Origin: Pachyseris speciosa
Lineage: Eukaryota > Cnidaria > Anthozoa > Scleractinia > Pachyseridae
Reading direction: 5' to 3'
Length of the DNA stretch: 64,000 nt
NCBI GenBank assembly: GCA_016490735.1
Contig: JAEMWC010000152.1
Span: 407,501 to 471,500 of the forward strand
Each line of letters begins with the position of its first letter. The stretch's first letter is position 1. Positions 1 to 11,837 of the stretch are shown here, piece by piece. A program made the translations under genes and the position numbers. The notes beneath the pieces were generated by a model. It saw nothing but the letters and a program-made list of their open reading frames with translations, did not search any database and was not told where the DNA came from.

Positions 1-1273
1 GATCTAGCCTAGAATTATCAGAATTGGCTGTTTTTACCGGCCGGTGGCCCTCAATGACAGCCCTGCATAGGAGCAACTGTCCCAGTTCTCTTTGCTTACT
101 AAAGCAAGAATGGTTTCTTGTTATTAGTAGTATCAATTTTATGTAAGAAATGGGAAATGAGTGATCAATGTGTAATGGTCAACAAAATGTTTTGTGTTCA
201 AAAAAACGGACTGACTGCTCGTCTTGCCGATTTCCCACTCTTAAGATGAATTCTCCGTAATGTTCCCGCTCCGAAGTGAAAATTTTCCCACCGCAGCCGA
301 GCGAATATTCATTTACAGTCCTCGCGAGAACTTTTCAAGGAGACAGCGCCCTCTGTGGTCGCATTGGATTGTGGGCATAAAAACATCCTTTCGAGCGCGC
401 GACACGTCTTCAAACATCCGATATTTTTCGCCGCAGTCAAAAAACAACTCTTATTTCCGAATTTCTAGCACGGCAACCTTTGGCAAATGGGCCAACACTC
501 TCAACTGCGGGCCGCTTTTAAGACGAGAGTTGCTTTCAGACTGTCCCGCCTGGCTCAGTACTCTGTACTGCGAAACGCCGATTTGTTCCAGCGTTTGGCA
601 CGCACAGAGAAACACCACTGGCTTCTTTCAGAAGTGTCTAACTTGCCGATCGACAGACTTAAATGACGTCCGTTCGACCACCAGGCTGGCGAGTTTCGAT
701 TAAATTTAGCTAGCAAACGACACCTCACAGCCACGTAAGTTTCCTATCAATGAAACTTAAATCGATGTTTTAACCGCCAAATGTATAGTACACGTCACAC
801 TATCAAACAATACTTTCCACCCGTCAATCATTTCACGTGCCCTAAAGGTAATTCAATTCGCGCATGAATATTAATACGCAAGGGAATGAGCTGACTTGGT
901 TTTTTTTGCATACGTTATTTCTCGAAAACGAAGAGGAAATCAGCCAAAACAAATACAGAGCAATGTTTTTTAACTGGAATGAAGTCCACATGCCAAATCT
1001 CAGTTTCTGTTGAGCACATCGAAAGTCGACCAAAAACCGGGAGGACGTTCTTGCCCCGAGCCCTTCAATTTATAATCGACTGCCTACTGAGTATTTGATA
1101 TAATCAATTAACTGATTACTCATTGATTACTCATTGATTACTCATTAATATCATTGATTAGTCATGTCTGGAAACTAGCACAACAATTAATTGCAGAAGT
1201 TGTTTCCAGTTATGACTTAATAATTGAATTGAAGCCTAAAGGCATATTTTATTTTTCTGGATAATGCAGACAG
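1..1273. other. No recognised gene; one unexplained open frame
   Basis: No domain is recognisable here. A 147-codon open frame at 260-703 (+) has no familiar motif and unremarkable composition; it could be a 5' exon or chance. Short direct repeats of ATTGATTACTC lie near 1110-1150. The rest is AT-rich single-copy-looking DNA. Confidence 0.4.
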
Positions 1274-1400
1274 TACAGTACCGCTCAGAGCGGCCAACGC
1301 AGACGCAAAACATGCGCACGTTTTTTGCGTTAACGCGGTTCAAAAAGCGCGTTAGAAAACGCATTTCTTCTGCGCGTTTTATCTATTGTTATTCACAGCA
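1274..1400 (+). repeat. GCGTT-rich repeat end, paired with 12720-12861
   Basis: It starts with TACAGTACCGCTCAGAG (1274-1290) and continues with many GCGTT/AACGC words. The same 17 bases occur inverted at 12845-12861, beside a similar GCGTT-rich stretch. This looks like a transposon end. Either the two ends bound one 11.6-kb element or they are two separate small copies. Confidence 0.5.
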
Positions 1401-1479
1401 GTAAATTTGAGTGACATTGTTTTAAAAGACAAAGACTCGTCGTCTATGGTTGCCGGAATGTTGCAATATTCAATAAGAA

Positions 1480-1690
1480 CAATTTTAGATTCAATTTTTC
1501 GATATTTTGTTCAATCGACCAAAATTATATTCAATGTTTTGATATTTTGTTCAATAAACCGAAATTATATTCAATGTTTTGATATTTTGTTCAATAAACC
1601 AAAATTATATTCAATGTTTCGATATTTTGTTCAATAAACCAAAATTATATTCAATGTTTCGGTATTTTGTTTAATAACCAAAATTATATT
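1480..1690 (+). repeat. AT-rich minisatellite, left arm
   Basis: About five head-to-tail copies of a roughly 40-bp unit containing GATATTTTGTTCAATAAACC followed by AAAATTATATTCAATGTTT. The unit produces a repetitive peptide in the + frame, which I regard as non-coding. Confidence 0.85.
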
Positions 1691-1739
1691 CAATGCTTTG
1701 TATTTCTATTCAATGCGCGCTTGTTCAATTCAATAACTG

Positions 1740-2690
1740 ATTTTTTGTTCAATGCGTAATTTTATGTTCAATAATTTCCGCAGTCCATCCTGGTCAGCGG
1801 ATGATGGACGACCCTGTAGTTACCCTATGTATGAAGAACACCTAAACATGGTGGCCGATGCTGTGTGCCGGGTCGGTGCTACGTGCGTGATAGTGCTTTC
1901 GTCTTTTGGATAACCTGCTAGAGGAGATTGAAATCCAAGATGATAACCCTGACTTAGGCTTCCACGAAGCCACACTTCTCTTTAGTAGACTCGAAATGGC
2001 ATTATCTGTCCTGCGTTCACTGCTCGATATGGATTTGTTCTTCGATGGCAACACTAACAAAGTTCTAGGTCAGCTGTGTACTTTGCTTGCGGGAATGTAT
2101 GAATACTGAAACGAGGAAATGTCCGGAAGTCCACCTAAATTCTCCTGGTTACTAATTTATCCTTCTATACAGTGTACACCGCGAAATTCGTAGCATTTTA
2201 GCAATATCTGTCCAGGTGTAGAAACCACAACATCCGCAGTAGTTTCTCCCCGCTTGATCCAAGTCTGGCGAGCTTACAGTCTCTTACGGTCTCGTTCCAG
2301 TATTGATACATTTCCGCAAGCAAAGTACGCATCTGACCTAGAACTTGATTGGTGTTTATCGAAGAACAAATCCATATCGAGCAGTGAACGCAGGACAGAT
2401 AATACCATTTCGAGTCTACCAATGAGAAGTGTGGCTTCGTGGAAGCCTAAATAGGGTTATCATCTTGGATTTCAATCTCCTCTAGCAGGTTATATCCAAA
2501 AGACGAAAGCACTATCACGCACGTAGTACTGACCAGGCACATAGCATCGGCCGCCATGTTTAGGTGTTCTCATACATAGGGTAACTACAAGGTCGTCCAT
2601 CATCCGCTGACCAGGATGGACTGCGGAAATTATTGAACATAAAATTACGCATTGAACAAAAAATCAGTTATTGAATTGAACAAGACGCTC
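1740..2690. repeat. Nested inverted pair with a coding-like segment
   Basis: Arms 1740-2110 and 2255-2690 are reverse complements, with scattered differences and small indels, around a short spacer. Both arms carry the same open stretch (LLEEIEIQDDNP...LGFHEATLL), read + in the left arm and - in the right. I do not recognise the peptide. It could be a captured exon or part of a transposon protein. Confidence 0.6.
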
Positions 2691-3734
2691 TATGAGCGTT
2701 AACTCGGGATACTTTTTTGTTCCAGAAGCCGGACGCACGCTTTCTGATTCTCGAAACTATCCGGCTAATGGTTTGCTTTTGGGTTCACGTAAGACCTTTT
2801 TGTTCACGTTCGAGCAAAGCTCGTTAAACCGTTTTGAGAGTTGCCATCAATATTCCTTGTCAGCTGTTGTTGTTTACTTCTAGATTAAGTGGCAACATCT
2901 GGAGTTTTTTCTCTCTGCGAAGCTTGAAAACAAACTTGAAAACACAAGGCGAATCGTTTCCGTGTATGTGACATGTCCAGATGTCACGCTTTGTAAAAAG
3001 CACTTGAAATTCAAACTGCTCTATTTTCAAAACAAAGCGTGTTACTTGGCTTAAATGTCATTTACCTGATGAAGGTAAAAAATCTAAATGTTTAATTTTA
3101 GTTTTTTTTTCTGACGCACGTGAAAACCAAAAATTCGCAAACTTGTCTCTAAATATAGATCTGTCACAGCGATTGAGTTGTGGTATAATCCGGATCAAAT
3201 TACATCAAAACAACTTTGCGATTATCTAAATATAGAACTGTCACAACGTTCTAATTCGAGTTGATACTCACAACACGTGCGAGGCTTCCAACCTTGTCTT
3301 AAATTCGGCAAACCTTTTCACACGGACAGTCTGTACTGTATTAAAATCCAGTTTCACAACTTTACAAAGATCTGTGCAGGAAAATTTGTTCCGCGGTCGA
3401 AGTGGATTATTTAACCTTGAGTGTTCACTTGCGGTCACGTATTAAATCGAAGGTATCACATTACGAAAACAACTTTGTGCAAATCTGTAACTTTTCTGTC
3501 ACAGCATTCGATTTCGACTTGTGATATCGATTACACGTGCGAGGCTTCCAACTTTTTCTTAACACTCGGCAAACCTTTTCACGGGGACAGACTGTGCTGT
3601 CTTAAAATATCTAGCTTCACAACTCGAACACGATGAATTTGCATAACTTGTAAACAACCGTCGCGTGATGTTAGCCTTTCGACCTTTGGACTATGTGGTT
3701 TGCTTTAACCCTTTCCCGCCCGTGAGTGCCAATT

Positions 3735-3787
<53 letters not shown>

Positions 3788-3974
3788 AGAACCCCTTGGG
3801 CAGGAAAGGGTTAACCAATGAACACACCGCCACGTGCCTGCTATTGTGCATTGGCCAATCCAAACACCGGAACGTAATTGTATTGTGCATTTTGCTGCAC
3901 AGGAAAAAAAAAAAAAAAAAAAGACTGAAATCTGACACACTTTATAACTCGGTATACTTACAGTATCCCGAGTA
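2691..3974. other. Interior of the composite element, no gene seen
   Basis: Two diverged direct copies of a ~280-bp segment are visible (GTGCGAGGCTTCCAAC near 3278 and again near 3537). There is a poly-A run at 3903-3921. No coding region or RNA gene could be supported. Confidence 0.4.
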
Positions 3975-3984
3975 ACAAGCGCGC

Positions 3985-4255
3985 ATTGAATAGAAATACA
4001 AATCATTGAATATAATTTTGGTTTATTAAACAAAATATCGAAACATTGAATATAATTTTGGTTTATTGAACAAAATATCGAAACATTGAATATAATTTCG
4101 GTTTATTGAACAAAATATCGAAACATTGAATATAATTTTGGTTTATTGAACAAAATATCAAAACATTGAATATAATTTCGGTTTATTGAACAAAATATCA
4201 AAACATTGAATATAATTTTGGTTTATTGAACAAAATATCGAAACATTGAATATAA
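3985..4255 (-). repeat. AT-rich minisatellite, right arm (inverted)
   Basis: Six to seven copies of the reverse complement of the 1480-1690 unit, with very few differences between copies, ending at the mirror image of the left flank (CGGCAACCATAG near 4290). Confidence 0.85.
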
Positions 4256-4544
4256 AATTGTTCTTATTGAATATTGCAACATTCCGGCAACCATAGTCGT
4301 CTCGCAAATGCCGCCGACAAGTCATGCGGATTGAAATTTGCATAATGTTCTGAACATCGCAACGAAGCGCATCATATTACAAAAACTTCCACAAGTTGTC
4401 AAATCACTGGCGTTCCGATTAACTTTGTAGCTTCCCGAACTACATTAGGAATGTCTGGAACGGAAAATTCAATTCGACGTCTGAATCAACAGGCGTGATT
4501 TTGTTAATTTGGGACGGTCCAAATTCGAATTAAGTTCATCTGAA

Positions 4545-5700
4545 CCGGAGATATGTTTTCCGTGACGCCGAAAATTCACGCTTGCTAGTGCGAGTTATAT
4601 AAAAGAAATCACTCTTTTTAAACGGCGCATCCTAAACAGCTTTATATCGAATGTCAGCCTTGAAGAAAGAGTATTTTGCCATATTAATCGTCTCTGTACG
4701 CCTTGTAGAGCCGTACATATCACCAGCTGTATCACTATTTTATGTTTCCCGTGATACCGAAAATTCACGCTCGCTGGTGGCGAGCTAAAAATAACATCAC
4801 AGTAGAATTTGCTTGCAAAGATTAGAAATTACTCTTTCGAAGAGGCGCATCATAAAAAGCTATAATGATGATGAAGAAAGAGTATTTTGCCGTTTTAATC
4901 ATAAAAATTTCAATTTCCTCGATTGTGATTGGTTTAAAAAACTCCTATTTTCCACTAATTCACGTGCCAAGTTGTTCTCGGACAGTTTGTTATTGGACAG
5001 TTTGTTATCGGACAGTTCTATAAGCCAATCACATTCATAGTAGTGTTTCAAATCAACCAATCACATTCGAAGTTGAAGTTTAAATCAACCAATCTCCACC
5101 TTGGTTTCAATCACCATACATTTTGATTGTAGTCAATTTTAGAGCGACATAAAAACGCATCATAAAAAGCTTAATATCGAATTTCAGCCTTGAAGAAGGA
5201 GTATTGTGCTGTTTTAATTGTCTCTGTACGCCTTGTAGAAGCGGAGATATCACCATTTTATGTTTGCCGCGAAGCCGAAAATCTGGTGCGAGCTAAAAAT
5301 AACACAGTAGACTTTGCTTACAAAGAAATTACTCTTTTTAAACGGCGCATCATAAACAGCTTTATGTCGAATTTCAGCCTTGATGAAAGAGTATTTTGTT
5401 GTTTCAATCGTCTCTGTGCGCCTTGTAGAACTGGAGATCTAGATATCACTATTTTGTTTGCTGTGCGCCGAAAATTCACGTTCGCTCGTGCGAGTTAAAA
5501 ATAACACAATATTGCCTTTGCTTGGAAAGAAATCACTCTTTTCAAACGGCGCATCATAAGCATCATAAGCTTTATATCGAATTTCAGCCTTGAAGAAATA
5601 TTTTGCCGTTTTAATCGTCTCTGTGCGCCTTGTAAAACCGGAGATATCACTATTAATTTTTATGTTTGCCGTGACGCCGAAACTTCACGCTCGCTGTTGT
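4545..5700 (+). repeat. Degenerate ~190-bp tandem repeat
   Basis: The landmark GCCGAAAATTCACG recurs at about 4567, 4758, 5275 (shortened), 5468 and 5677, mostly 190-210 bp apart. Each is followed by ACTCTTTTTAAACGGCGCAT, then TCGAATTTCAGCCTTGAAG and CGTCTCTGTRCGCCTTGTAG. About five diverged units form an old satellite-like array with no coding potential. Confidence 0.7.
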
Positions 5701-6042
5701 TCCAGTTTTGTGACAAATTGAAGGCCGTTTTAAACAGACAATAAGACATCAACTAAAGGAAACCAATAAGCTATCTCATACATACTAATCAGGGGCACCC
5801 AACGATCCAAATCAGCCAAAAGCTGTAGAAAAGCATTTTTAAGTACCTTACGGTGTTTGAAGTATGTTTAAAGGCCCACGACGGACCAATATGCTTTGCG
5901 CGCGTCTATTATTGTTTTGACGAACACTAGGAGGCGGCGCCATTGTGTGATGCGATCGCCAAAGTCTGAATATTTCACGTGCTTGTTGGTCATCAGAGCA
6001 CGATATGAGTTCATCACGTCTTCACTGGAAGACTCTCTGTAG
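5701..6042. other. Repeat fragment then unassigned DNA
   Basis: A fragment of a dispersed repeat ends in CAGGGGCACCCAACG near 5790-5806; the same word occurs inverted near 12725. A first exon or promoter for the downstream gene should lie in or before this stretch, but I could not identify it. Confidence 0.35.
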
Positions 6043-7240
6043 GAGAGAAATTTAGGCGAAAGAAGGTTCAACCCGTATGGCTCAGTAGTAGCGGATAACG
6101 AGGCTATGGAGGAAGACGAAGCCGTCGAGATTGAAGAGGTTTGAGAAAAACGTGTGATAAACGAAAATGCAAAAATAAGGTAAGACGAATTGGGTTGGAT
6201 CCATTGAAATATTTTGCTGATTCTTGCCATATTAACTGTTAGATGGGATAAATGATGCTTTTTTTTTCACTCCGTGCTAGGAAACCAACGCGGAGAATGT
6301 CATTGGCCAACCAGTTGTTGCTGATGGTGCCGATCGATTTGAACAAGAAACCAGAAATGCAGAAACGGAGATAAAGGTAGAATAAACTACTTGTACGTTT
6401 GATGTTTTCATCACTATCATACTCTGTCATTTTGTTATAAATTTTCTGGTTAATTCATTTTGTAACCCTATTTTTTCTCTTCCTCACTTGGTAGAACCGT
6501 ACACACTTTTGTCAAAATTTCCATTACAAATATTGTGATGGCCCAAGACGTTATATTTCTTTGTGAAAGAGCTAACTTTGCCGGATAATTCTATATTTTA
6601 GGCATACGAATTTGAGAAAGAAACTAGTTACTCGAGTTTCACGCTGTTTCGAGTAACTGTAGTTTCTATCTTAATTTGTATTTCGCTCTGCGTGTATTTG
6701 TATCGAGCACTCCTATGATTGTGTGAAACCACTTCAATTTTTCTTTATTTATTTTAGGCATATGTAGCCAGTCTAAGTGTGGAAAAGAAAGACCAGTTAT
6801 TGGTCACTTTACTAGGCATGGGAAGAGGTAGCCTCGATTTTGCAAGAAATCTTACTGCTGAGGAACCAGAAGAACCTTCCCCACCTGAAAACACTCCCCA
6901 GTGGTGTAGATGTGGGGTTTTTAGACCAATGCCAGATGAGCAGGAAAACTTGTGTTGCAAAAGAGTGACTTGCTTGACATCATATAGGGTATTTTCAAAC
7001 ATATGCCTAGATAGAGACATACTAGAAGTATGCATCAAAGCCCGCAGCGATATTCAGGCTGAGGAGTTTAACTTTAGTATGGAGAGTTTTCGAAAAGCCG
7101 CATATCGGCAGTTTGTCCTTTGGAGATATGGTAAATTAGGCAGGGATAGTAGGTGTGTAATACCGTCCTGTGCAGTACTCAAAATCAGACATAGTTACCC
7201 TGCTCCTGACAACAGGTACATGGGTTTCAGAGCTCGGTAA
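6043..7240 (+). CDS. P2X7 intracellular-tail-like protein (three exons)
   Basis: Exons 6043-6138, 6281-6376 and 6758-7240 join in phase 0. The last ends in TAA. It carries the cysteine-rich signature of the cytoplasmic 'ballast' of P2X7 receptors: QWCRCG, PMP, ENLCCK, then AYRQFVLWRYGKLGR, VIPSC and a final YMGFRAR. In P2X7 that domain binds zinc and guanine nucleotide. Here it occurs without a P2X channel, as in many invertebrate proteins, and an acidic linker precedes it. The donor of the first exon (GTTTGA) is weak. ATG at 6106 is one possible start; a further upstream exon is also possible. Role unknown. The gene sits between transposon-like repeats and may itself be part of an amplified family. 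Confidence 0.7.
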
Positions 7241-7689
7241 ATTCCAAACAGGACAAGTCAAGGATAGATAATCCCATAAACCATAAGAACTACTATACAG
7301 TCAGTAGACGGTAGTTTTTTGTTTAGTCTTTTGAGTGTTTACCCAATCTCGTACCTCAGCCCTCCTCAGCCTCTTTGGCCAGCGGTTAGTTGCCAGGAGA
7401 GACTTTGAGATAATGGAATTTTTTCGAAAACAATTTTATTAGTTTAGCTGGCCCGTAATGGCTTCATTGTTTTACCCCAGATCTTCTGGGAAAATGGACG
7501 GTCCATTATCCCAGAGTCTCTCCAGGCATCCACCTTCTTACCAAACAGCCTGAGGATTGGTGTTTACCCCTTCTCTAACATTGTATCTAAATCATTATAC
7601 AATAACCAAATCAATGCGCATGCTCTGATTGGTCAATCAGCTATGGTTTACTGTGTCAGTAAACTCATGGAAATTTCGTGCGTGTAAAA
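7241..7689. other. 3' flank, no gene seen
   Basis: Downstream flank of the P2X7-tail gene. No open frame, RNA gene or clear repeat was recognised before the foldback at 7690. Confidence 0.35.
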
Positions 7690-7868
7690 GATATAGACCA
7701 CAAGTTTCTATGGTTGATAGGCTGATAAACCACTTGGGAAGTTGGAAGAACAGTCGAGGAATTTGTAAATCACGAGCCACAGGTGAGTGATTTACAAATT
7801 CCTCCACTGTTCTCCCAACATCCCAAGTAGTTTATCAGCCTATAAACCATAGAAACTTGTGGTCTATT
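7690..7868. repeat. Foldback element of about 180 bp
   Basis: AGACCACAAGTTTCTATGGT at the left end matches its reverse complement at the right end. The arms of about 85 bp (ATTTGTAAATCAC... and GTGATTTACAAATTCC) flank a loop of about 11 bp. RNA from either strand would form a long hairpin. Confidence 0.75.
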
Positions 7869-8289
7869 GCTTAATCCATCTGGTAAGCAAACAAACAAAA
7901 CCAACATCAGCAGTTTTATCCAGGTACGTCAACTATATTTTGTGAGCTTTCATCAGCTGATATTGTTTGAACTAAAGTTACACAACACTGCATGTCTGAA
8001 GTGGGAGGTTTGCCAGCGAACAATTCGAACTGAACTGCATCACAAATAGTACCAAATTGCAGGCCTCCTTTTTGGTCAGAAATAGAAATCTCAGGGATGG
8101 TGTAGTGGGGGGGGGGGGGGGGTGAAAGACAGAGACAGAGAAAAGCAGGTGCAAAAGGTGGCAGCTTCTGTGGGGGTCTGGGGGCATGTTTCCCAATAAA
8201 GTTTACTTCATTTTTGCTTCAAACTGGGGGACTACACCCCCCCCCCCCTGCTTCCCCATCACTAAATCTACAATGAAGCAAGCTGCTGT
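7869..8289. other. Spacer with opposed G and C tracts
   Basis: A run of 18 G near 8105-8122 and a run of 12 C near 8236-8247 are each preceded by related words (GTAGTG and CTACAC), so the ~110 bp between them can fold back. No gene was seen. Confidence 0.45.
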
Positions 8290-8666
8290 TTTCTTTTACA
8301 TTGTAAATAGAAAATTATCCATTTTGTGGCAACAGGTTTTGCCCACTAACTCTAGGAGTTTTTCCACTGACACAAGTACCCGCATTCGGTTGTGGAGTGC
8401 CACAAGGTCTTGTAACTCATGTGTATTTGTCAATGTAGCAAAAGCTGTCTCTAATGACTCCATAATAGCATCCTTGTTTCCGGCAACAGATTTATTTTGG
8501 GCGCCATTAACATCTGCTGAAAGAGCATTTGGCAGAGCAGCTGCTGCAGAGGATTCCTCTGTAGAGACTGCTTCCGGCTCTGTGAAAGATACTGTTTGTG
8601 TTCCCACACTGGAGACAGCAGGATCACCCTCTGTTTCAAATACTGCACTAGCATGAATATCTTCAA
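8290..8666 (-). pseudogene. Out-of-frame continuation of the 8667-11164 gene
   Basis: Open frame of about 124 codons, with the piece SSVGTQTVSFTEPEAVSTEE followed by a helical segment (LQDLVALHNRMRVLVSVEKL). From memory, a GTQT segment of this kind follows the N-terminal part in an uncharacterised cnidarian protein family. It is two bases out of register with the preceding exon, which reads EDEEAT and stops at 8667. Either a frameshift has broken the gene or an intron boundary was missed. Confidence 0.45.
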
Positions 8667-11164
8667 TCATGTTGCCTCCTCATCCTCAGCACTCACATCC
8701 ATATCAACAGGTCCTAAGATACTTGAACTGATTGGGTCCTCATTTTCTCTGAATGTCATTAAAGTAAAAAATAACAACAAATCAATTAATATTCCCAGCT
8801 ATATTTCAGTGTCCCAGTTACATGTAAACTTCTAAGGGACACACAACAGAATCTTTTGCAGTTTTCTCTGTCTTAATAATGCTCATGTCATCGGTTTACC
8901 CAAGGGGTCGACCCTGGGCTGACCAGGGGGATCATAAAATCAATCAAGCAAACTGAGGAATTTCCCCGGGGGTCGGGGAATCTCTCAAGACAAAGCCCTC
9001 TGGGTGTGGTGTCTCTCAGCTGAAAATCCCCATGACATCATTTTCAAACTTGTGAATTCCCCCACCCCCTAATCTTTGATTGTAAAACAATGTCAAGGTA
9101 TTCCCCTACCCTCGGGCAAAGAATCCCATCCATCTCCTGTATTCCCCCACATATCTCCCTGGTAGGCCCGGAAGTCGACCCCACAGGGAAGCCGATGACA
9201 TGTGCATAACAGTAAGCAAACAAAGGAAAATAGGGTACAGGGTACCTAGTAAAGTTATCATCATGACCATGATCATCACAGTCATTGTCATCACTATCAT
9301 CACTTCTTTCAAGGTCATCAAGGATGGAGTCAAGCCTAAAAAACAATATAATTAAGTATCTGAAGTTACAAGCAATGAAAACGTAAAGCTTGTGAAATGT
9401 GGTTGGAGTGACAAGGATACTTCACAAATTAATGTGATAAAGTAAGCTGAAGCCACTCAAAAGCCACTAAGGCCACAAGGTAGCGGGCATTACCCCTTAA
9501 ATCTACCAGAGCAAAGCTTACTTTTTCACATTAATTTGTGAAGTATTCTTATCTGAAGTTACAGTCAGACAAATTATTACCCAACTGCAGCAAATATCGG
9601 CTAAATAATGCGCAACATAACTGTAGAAAATTTGTACTTGTGTTGTGTATATTTAATATACAGGGACACTGTATAGTTAGTCATTTGTACAGTAGAAAAC
9701 CTGCTTGACAGGTCATCACGCATCAACCAAAACTGGCATACTTGCCCTCTTTTACTGATAAATTTATTGACTACAACATCATCGTTAATCATTGTTTGTA
9801 TTTTGACTCACCTTATGGGCTCCTCAACCAAAACATGTAATAAGATATACATATATATTGTTTATCAAACAGCTTAGTTAGTTCAGAGGGCCAATAAATA
9901 AAACTAACCAATCAGATTGCTCCATTACCAGGCAAATATTTTTTAAGTATTGCACCAGTCAGTCAAAAATGATCCCACGAAATCTCCCTTGAAGATTTTT
10001 TGGTAGTTTTATGGCTTACGTTTCTGAAAGAACTTGCTTTCATATAAAATATGCCTTTCCTTTTTTTCCAACAGTGGACTGTCTCTTGTAATTTCCTCGG
10101 AATGAATATACATCTTACAGCAACAATAATACTTCTTACCTATTACCAAAGTGAAACTCATCGTTGTCACTACTCAAGTAAGCACCATCACAGTCTCTTA
10201 TCAGATTCCATGTCTTCCTCAATATTGCAGTTCACTTCATTGAGGAAAGAAAAAGGATTTCCTGCAAGGGTGTTGAAAGTGTCCTCCATTTTGTTGACCA
10301 CTACAGACATATTTGCATCCACATCAAAGGGAAGCATTGCACATGAACTTGCACCAGTTACATCTACATCTCTGTGACAAAAATGGATCAAAGAGTCTGA
10401 AACCTTCAATCAAAACACAAAACAATCCATTCAGAAACCTCCATTATAACATTTATACATGTAAGTAAAAATGTACGTAATAAAAATGATATAGAGGTTA
10501 TTTCTAGCAACATACAATATATCCTAGTAGTATGCACTACACGAGCAGCCATGCTTATAAGTACATGCAACAGGCATGAGATTTATGTAGCTGTATGTAA
10601 ATTGTGTCACATTCAGTTCATAATTGTGATAACTTACGAGTTCTCAACTTCGTTGGCCAAGACGTCAGATAGTACTCGACGCTGTTGCTGCCGAATCGGA
10701 GTTGAAGCAAACTTTGGATTACACGGTATACCTATTGTGTAGAGCAGAGAAGAAAATTTATACAACCCTAAATTCTTAACCTCGAGATCGCTGTACTACA
10801 AAACAACCAAAGGTTTTAGATAAAAACAGACTAACACGTACCTTCGGTAACTCCAAATGTTCCCTGCCTTCCATCTCGTTCACACTGGCTGTTAAAGTGA
10901 AAAAAACTGTGGTGCATTCAGTAATAAGATTTATAACAAAGCTATAAGAAATATAAACAAATCATCGAATTCCAGCAAGGCTAACCTTGATGCTCGGTCG
11001 TCTGTTTGATGCAGTAGATACTCAGCAAAGACAGAGTTCGTTGCTTCCGCGAATCCAAAAGTATTCTTCCTTTCATGCCATAGTTCAAACACAGATGATC
11101 GCATCCTTATATAACGGGCACAACCAGATAAACGTGGCCTCCCTTTACGCGAAGGTACCGCCAT
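8667..11164 (-). CDS. Uncharacterised multi-exon gene, possibly decaying
   Basis: Six exons join in register on the minus strand: 11164-10986, 10888-10842, 10731-10638, 10371-10192, 9335-9246 and 8748-8667. The start ATG gives MAVPSRKGRPRLSG, then a basic, helical part (YIRMRSSVFELWHERK...FAEYLLHQ) resembling a short DNA-binding head. Later exons are acidic (DDLERSDDSDDNDCDDHGHD). The donor of exon 4 (CT|GTGATG) is weak, and a good-looking alternative reading (SSDNDEFHF) runs through it in another frame. The reading closes at a TGA while a related frame stays open beyond it. I recognise the family only loosely and give no function. Confidence 0.5.
8885..9215. mobile_element. MITE, ATGTCATCGG family, copy 1
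   Basis: Inverted ends read ATGTCATCGGTTTACCC and GGGAAGCCGATGACATGTGC. It lies in the last intron of the 8667-11164 gene. Other copies are at 36355-36680 (opposite orientation, with the same TTTACAATCAAAGATTAG interior) and 16866-17042 (short). Confidence 0.7.
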
Positions 11165-11724
11165 CAAAATGCCAAACGATCAGAGCTTTCTAGGAGTTCA
11201 TAATTTTCTCTTTACAGATATTGCAATGCAATTCCAAAAAATCAACACAAAAGTGAAACAATGAAATCCTCTGGTCAACGAAACGTACAACCAAGCACCA
11301 TAAACGCCGGATGGAAGCGGATTGCTATGGATTCAACGGCTTCACTTACTTTTCGACTCACAAAAGTGAGTCTTTAAAGTGATGTTTTCATTAGCTATAA
11401 GAATTTCATCTGTTCGGATTCCTTAGCTGAAATTTTAATTGCCCAAAAATGTCAGGGAACAAAATCTTCCTTTGAGAAAATGCTAGCTTAAGTTAACTTT
11501 CTAGGGAACGTTTTTACTCTCCGAAAATGCTAGTTGACGTTTTTGACTGCCAAAAACAGCAATAACGACCTTTCCGAAAACCTCAGGGGCTATGATTTCC
11601 ACATTACGAATCTTTTTGGCCACGTTTTACTTACGAAAATCCGAGTGCATTCTTTAATCGACGCCGAAAGCCCAAGGCGAACTACCTTCCACCGAACAGA
11701 TATCTAACGAAACCTGTAGTTGAA

Positions 11725-11753
<29 letters not shown>
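11165..11753. other. 5' flank of the minus-strand gene, no gene seen
   Basis: Upstream region of the gene starting at 11164. No TATA-like motif can be assigned with confidence and no coding region was recognised. A GAATAAAGGGGATTAG word near 11723 also begins the PLE-tail insertion at 27346. Confidence 0.35.
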
Positions 11754-11768
<15 letters not shown>

Positions 11769-11802
11769 AGGGAGTGAAACACGAAAATTTGGTTTATCAA
11801 CG

Positions 11803-11833
<31 letters not shown>

Positions 11834-11837
11834 GGAT

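Larger units (their letters stand above)
1446..4302. repeat. Composite inverted repeat of about 2.9 kb
   Basis: The outer ends match as inverted repeats: GGTTGCCGGAATGTTGCAAT near 1450 and its complement near 4280-4300. Each outer arm runs into an AT-rich minisatellite. A second inverted pair (1740-2110 and 2255-2690) is nested on the left side. The architecture suggests a DNA transposon with satellite-bearing arms, but no transposase frame is visible and the superfamily is unknown. Confidence 0.6.
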
